Shown here piece by piece: positions 60,024 through 64,000 of a DNA stretch of 64,000 nucleotides. Position numbers and translations under genes: made by a program. This stretch comes from Petaurus breviceps papuanus. Its lineage: Eukaryota; Chordata; Mammalia; Diprotodontia; Petauridae. The first letter of the stretch is position 1; each line of letters starts with the position of its first letter. The notes beneath the pieces are model-generated. The model was not told the origin of the DNA. It did no database searches and saw only the letters and a program-made list of their open reading frames with translations. The stretch lies in the NCBI GenBank assembly GCA_028583685.1, contig JAMXIF010000002.1, positions 60,559,396-60,623,395 on the forward strand. Reading direction: 5' to 3'.

Positions 60024-60809
60024 GCTTTGATCCTTTTTGTCACCAAAAAAGGAATCTAAGGTTTGACTGCTGTGCTTGCTTTACTTCCTTTGCTTGCTCA
60101 TGTTGCCACACAATTATTTGACTTTTGAGTTTTTTTTGCCACAATAGAACTCTGCTTCCAGAGAGGAGAGCTTTGTCCCAAATTTCTGGGGTTTTCACAG
60201 CTGCTGGAGCTATTAATTGGGTGCCCTCTCTGAAGCCTCCACTGGGTCTGGCAACTGGTCATACACCCCAGGACCTCCACCCAAGACAATGATCCAGATC
60301 CAAGAAGGTTAAAGCAAAAGTAACTATCCTTCTGAATGGTTACTTGATCCCCCTATGATCTGCAGGCCAGGAGCTCTGAAGTAGCCATATGGCAGCAGCT
60401 GTGCACCACCTCTGCCATTTCTTGCCTTCTTGCCCTGGGGGCAGAGGCTGGACCACACTCTGGGTCCCCCTGTTCCCAAAGTCCACACTGACCCACTAAT
60501 TTGCCTTTAGCCTTTTTGGGTTGATAATTCTGGAAATTGCCACAGCTGTTGGTGATCCACTCTCCCAAAGTTTGCTCCAGTAGCTGCTGGCCAGGGCCCC
60601 CCTAACATTAAAGCCATGGACTCATGCAGGGCTGGGCTCTTCTCCCAGCATGCTGCAAAGGACCCTAGCCTGCCGGGCTACCTTCAGTGAGATATTTGTT
60701 TCTCTCTGCCACTTTGTGGGTTCTGTAGCTCTAAAGTTTGTTTACAGTCATATTTTATAGGTATTTGAGGTGGTTATGGGGGGAGTTCACAGAGTTTTCC
60801 TGCTTCTAT

Positions 60810-60822
60810 GCCGCCATCTTGG
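60810..60822 (-). promoter_or_regulatory. YY1-like site at L1-D 5' end
   Basis: CCAAGATGGCGGC on the minus strand lies within about 10-20 bp of the inferred element start. It is nearly identical to the human L1 start motif, so the 5' end is probably complete. Confidence 0.55.
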
Positions 60823-60847
60823 ATCTCCACCCCCCCCCAACCCCTGC

Positions 60848-61145
60848 CACCATCTTCTTCTATTGGCTTTTACATCTAAGACAAAATAAGTATATAGTCT
60901 GGTCCGTACCCAGGACCAGAATTCCCTTAAGAGAAAAACTCTACCAAGCAGGGATTTTTTTTGGATTATGAGGCAGGACACATAGTGTTTTATGATGTAG
61001 GCAACAGATACTACATATATATTCAGATACTACTATACATTCACAAGCTTCTTTTTAGAGTCTCTCTGGCCTATATTTTCCATTGGTCTCTATTCCAAGA
61101 ATGAAAATATTCTGACTGTTGACATCATATCATATGAGGCTGAAG
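60848..61145 (+). pseudogene. TRIM-like pseudogene, 3' part (end of SPRY)
   Basis: SPRY resumes right after L1-D: VPRTRIPLREKLYQAGIF (about 60906-60960) and, after a frame change, FFLDYEAGHIVFYDVGNRYY (about 60953-61012). SFFLESLWPIFSIGLYSKNE follows at about 61051-61110. These match the conserved TRIM order PRTPL, G-FLDYEAG-VSFYN, FTE-L-P-F. Together with 57310-57862 it makes one pseudogene split by a 3-kb insertion. Several breaks; no function expected. Confidence 0.85.
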
Positions 61146-61640
61146 AGCATCACCATCACCATGACATTTACTTGGAAAGATTCCCCAGAGGGGAACCCGG
61201 TCCCTTACCCCCATATATGATCTTTTTATCCTGTATTGGAATGTACTTCACTTTGGGAGTAGGAAGACATTTGTCCTATTTTGTAATATTCAGGAAATGA
61301 TGGAGGTCAGCATAAGATATATTGATGATCCACAGTTGAGAAACAGAATCTACTCAATAAACTATGTTAGTTTAGGTAATTCAAGAATGAGGAAATTGAT
61401 TTCCAAAAGACATGGATGGAAAGAACAATGATCCACCAAAGAATCAAAAGTAAACATAACAAAATTGTGAAGATCAAGTGGGACTCAAAGTAAGAGATAT
61501 GAGAAGACACCCCTAATCTACAACTTGGTGGCAGTGAATGGTCCACAGATGTTATATGCCACACATATTTTGGAGATTCCTAAATCTATGAACAAGTTGT
61601 TCTGATTCTTTCCTTCTGTAAAAACCAAACAAACCACAGT
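61146..61640. other. Unassigned sequence after the TRIM-like pseudogene
   Basis: Possibly 3' sequence of the pseudogene. A plus-strand reading continues with a run of His (CATCACCATCACCAT at 61148) that I treat as chance. No poly(A) tail seen. Confidence 0.35.
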
Positions 61641-62340
61641 TTTATGGGATGGCTACTAAGGAGAGGTAAAAAACGGAAGGGAACTATACATGGGATATTA
61701 TGGTCATGTAAGAAACATAAAACATCTATAAAAATTATTTTTTAAATGGAAAGATTTGCTTAAACCAATGCAGAGTGAAGTAAGCAGAACCAGAAAAAGT
61801 TTATTCCCTATCATAAATATTATAAAAATGAACAATTTTGAAGATTCTTATAAACTTATTAAAAATGAAATCAATAGAACCAAAGAAAGAATTTATACAA
61901 TAAGAACATTGTAAAAAGAAAGAAACTTTGAAGACTGAATGAACTGTGATCAATAAAATGACTATCTGTGACTCCAGAAGACTGATGATGAAACATGCTA
62001 TCCATTACAGAGATGTGAAAAACTTAAGGTATAGAATGAGACAAACTTTTTTAATTCAACTACTGTGGGAATTAGAATTTTATTATGCATATTTGTTGTA
62101 AAAAAACATTTTCTCCAATGAAGTGGAGGATAAGTGAGAAAATTGATTTCTCTTAATTTTAAAAATAGTGATGAGGGGAATATTAAGAAGTATTGACTGC
62201 AATTTAAGATAATATCACTGTATTATTAATTTTACTGCACTGTTTTACTCTTATTATAAAAATCTTTCACAAAGCAAGAATAATCTAAATGTAATGCAAA
62301 AATGAAATATGAATAAAACGTTTTAAATCCTCAAAAAAAG
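61641..62340 (+). mobile_element. Old L1 3' end, sense
   Basis: ATGCAGAGTGAAGTAAGCAG (61770) is the sense form of the L1 block CTGCTCACTTCACTTTGC. A 3'UTR follows to an A-rich end near 62335. 5' truncated. Confidence 0.65.
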
Positions 62341-62389
62341 AAAGAAGTACAAAAGAACCTGGATGGAAAAAAAAATGGTCACTAGGGAG

Positions 62390-62545
62390 GGCTTTGAAAG
62401 GGAGGTAGGATTGCAGTTGGACTTTGAAAAATAGAAAGAAAATGAATAAACACAGAGGAGGAAGAGGCATCACAGCTGGAGGGAATCATGTTAGAAATTT
62501 CTCATGCAGTCAAACACTGAGAGCTATAGTTCAGAATTTGAGATG
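62390..62545 (-). mobile_element. L2 fragment, antisense
   Basis: GCAGTTGGACTTTGAAAAAT and GGAGGAAGAGGCATCACAGC resemble the reversed L2 blocks at 22.1 and 49.4 kb. Confidence 0.4.
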
Positions 62546-62817
62546 CATGATCCAGAGATTCCTTGCTCCACTATCTACAATATATCCAAACAAAAATTGG
62601 AGTTGCCAGTAGCTTGACAAAAATAGCAAGAACAATCCAGTCCTTTTTGTTTCTAGTTGGAATAGAGCAGTATAGCAAGGAGAAAAAACAGAATATATTC
62701 AGATCCAGAGATTAATTCCTCTTTACTAATAAAGAACACTATGGATCTAAAATTCAACCCAGTCTTGGAGATCTGTAATAGCATAAGTATTTTCCTCTTT
62801 AAAAAACAGAATTTATT

Positions 62818-62882
62818 TAGATTTCAATTTGATAAGCATTTATGAAGTCCCTACTATGTGCAAGTCAATATACACCTTTGGG
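62818..62882 (-). mobile_element. L2/MIR 3' end, antisense
   Basis: ATAAGCATTTATGAAGTCCC then ACTATGTGCAAGTCA, the reversed shared L2/MIR 3' terminus. Confidence 0.55.
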
Positions 62883-62901
62883 TAAAAAACATTCTAATTT
62901 T

Positions 62902-63052
62902 TTTGAAGAGGGAGGGGGGGTAAAGCAGGGCAATTGGGGTTAAGAGACTTGCCCAAGGTCACATGGCTAGTAAGTGTCTGAGGCTGGATTTGAACTCAGG
63001 TCCTCCTGACTCTAGGGCCAGTGCTCTATTCACTGAGCCACCTAGCCACCCC
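62902..63052 (-). mobile_element. Marsupial tRNA-derived SINE with TSD
   Basis: GCAGGGCAATTGGGGTTAAG to GAGCCACCTAGCCACCCC, between direct repeats CATTCTAATTTTT (62889-62901 and 63053-63065). It landed at the very edge of the L1-E fragment. Confidence 0.93.
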
Positions 63053-64000
63053 CATTCTAATTTTTAAACAATTATTTTCTTCAGTGGGCTTTTGAACAAT
63101 TTAACTAATTCTATTTTTAAGGCATTCTTCTCCTCATTTGCTTTTTGGACCTCTTTTGCCATTTGACCTAGTTTGTTTTTAAAGTGTTATTTTCTTCAGT
63201 ATTTTTTTGTGTCTCCTTTACCCAGCTGTTGACTCATTTTTCATGATTTTCTTGCATCACTCTCATTTCCCTTCCCAATTTTTCCTCTACCTCTCTTACT
63301 TGATTTTCAAAATTCTTTTTGAGCTCTTCCATGGTCTAAGACCAATTCATATTTTTCTTGGAGGCTTTGAATGAAGGAGCTTGGACTTTGCTATCTTCTG
63401 AGTATGTATTTTGGTCTTCTGTGTCATAATAACTTTTTATAGTCAGAGGTTTTTTATCATTTGATCATTTTCCCAGTCTATTACTGGAATTTTAACTCTT
63501 TGTTAAGGTGGTCCTTTGCTTCTGGTGTGGAGTACACATTATCCCAAACTTCAGGGGTTTTAGACGGCAATTTTCAGAGATACTTCTGGGAACCTGTAAA
63601 TTTTCAGTCCTTCTAAGGTTTTATGATCTAAAGAATGTGTTTACTCCTTTCCTGGCCTGTGTTCTGGTCTATGAGTGACCACAAGCACTCTTTTCTGCCC
63701 TGGAACTGTGAGGAAGATATCTCCACTACTGCCACCAGCTCTGCTATGCTAGTGCCCTTCCTTACCCTGGGACTGCCACCTAGGACTGTGACCCAGTTCC
63801 ACATATGGGCAAAGCAACAGAGTTTTGCCTTAGTGCTAGTAAAAAGACCCCTATAGTCTCCTTTTGACCCCCTTACCATCTGTGAACTGAAAGCCCCGGC
63901 AGGAGCCCCTGCCACTGCCACCACCACTATTGCTGCCAATTCAGTCACTCCCAAAACCTGCTCCTGGCCAGGTCTGTGCTGGACTATGCTCCTCTCCTAC
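63053..64000 (-). mobile_element. L1-E: ORF1 N-terminal half and 5'UTR, running off the window
   Basis: Antisense ORF1 coiled coil (ATTATTTTCTTCAGTGGGCT and ATTTGACCTAGTTTG blocks), the ORF1 N-terminus (to about 63360), then a GC-rich 5'UTR similar to 3.8-4.3 kb (AGTGACCACAAGCACTCTTT occurs at 63675 and in similar form at 4020). The 5' end lies beyond 64000. Its 3' half is absent. Confidence 0.85.

Larger units (their letters stand above)
57863..60830 (-). mobile_element. HAL1-like L1 (L1-D), lacks ORF2, inserted in TRIM pseudogene
   Basis: Minus strand, 5' to 3': a 5' end at about 60830 with CCAAGATGGCGGC; a GC-rich 5'UTR (60828-60060); ORF1 (about 60050-59000) with N-terminus, coiled coil and RRM; the pyrimidine-rich spacer; then directly the 3'UTR (58270-57863). 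No endonuclease or RT is present. This is the layout of HAL1 'half-L1' elements, which depend on L1 for movement. A SINE (59374-59535) interrupts ORF1. Similar sequence at the two edges (CACTATCTTTTT at 57857, CACCATCTTCTT at 60848) is a possible diverged TSD. Confidence 0.8.

Noticed and set aside
61148-61165. His-rich tail on the SPRY protein
   Set aside because: It lies beyond the normal end of the SPRY domain in a broken pseudogene; a short CAT/CAC repeat.

Overview
This is 64 kb of AT-rich, repeat-saturated mammalian nuclear DNA, almost certainly from a marsupial. The evidence is the repeat set: many copies of a marsupial-type tRNA-derived SINE (core reading GGGGCAGCTAGGTGGCGCAG), tRNA-RTE SINEs of the MAR1 kind, CORE-SINEs of the MIR/THER1 kind, L2, BovB-like RTE LINEs and marsupial-type L1s. 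Family names are from memory, not from a database search. Two runs of N (5150-5249 and 54337-54346), both inside CT microsatellites, mark a draft assembly. I see no intact protein-coding gene. The window reads as a gene-poor intergenic or deep intronic region built of nested transposons.

Layout. 1-4.5 kb: nested minus-strand L1s, mostly lacking ORF2. 4.5-7 kb: unassigned DNA holding a CT/AT microsatellite with a gap and an unexplained 206-codon open frame. 7-12.3 kb: SINEs (one dimeric), old L1, a BovB-like RTE, L2 and MIR. 12.3-22.9 kb: the two halves of a degenerate tandem array (about 65-110 bp units sharing a TCTTTAAAG-like core) on either side of a nearly full-length minus-strand L1 and an L2. 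23.9-24.6 kb: a decayed hAT/ZBED-type transposase-like sequence. 24.6-29 kb: old L1, then a retroviral fossil. 31.2-38.2 kb: two head-to-tail L1 pieces. 38-57 kb: mostly unassigned DNA with MIR, L2, SINEs, an RTE and a perfect 3 x 32 bp minisatellite. 57.3-61.1 kb: a RING + PRY/SPRY (TRIM-like) pseudogene split by an ORF2-less, HAL1-like L1. 61.6-64 kb: L1 and L2 fragments, the last L1 running off the window.

The most notable observations are these. (1) In the L1 at 13.4-20.0 kb, about 600 bp of the reverse-transcriptase core is missing from its normal place and lies inverted about 0.9 kb away between perfect 13-bp direct repeats. (2) A decayed tandem array is split by that same L1. (3) A SINE dimer sits between one pair of target-site duplications. 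(4) A TRIM-like pseudogene is interrupted by a HAL1-like element. (5) Remnants of a hAT/ZBED-type protein are legible at 24 kb. Nothing suggests that these pieces work together as genes; the window is best read as a record of successive insertions.
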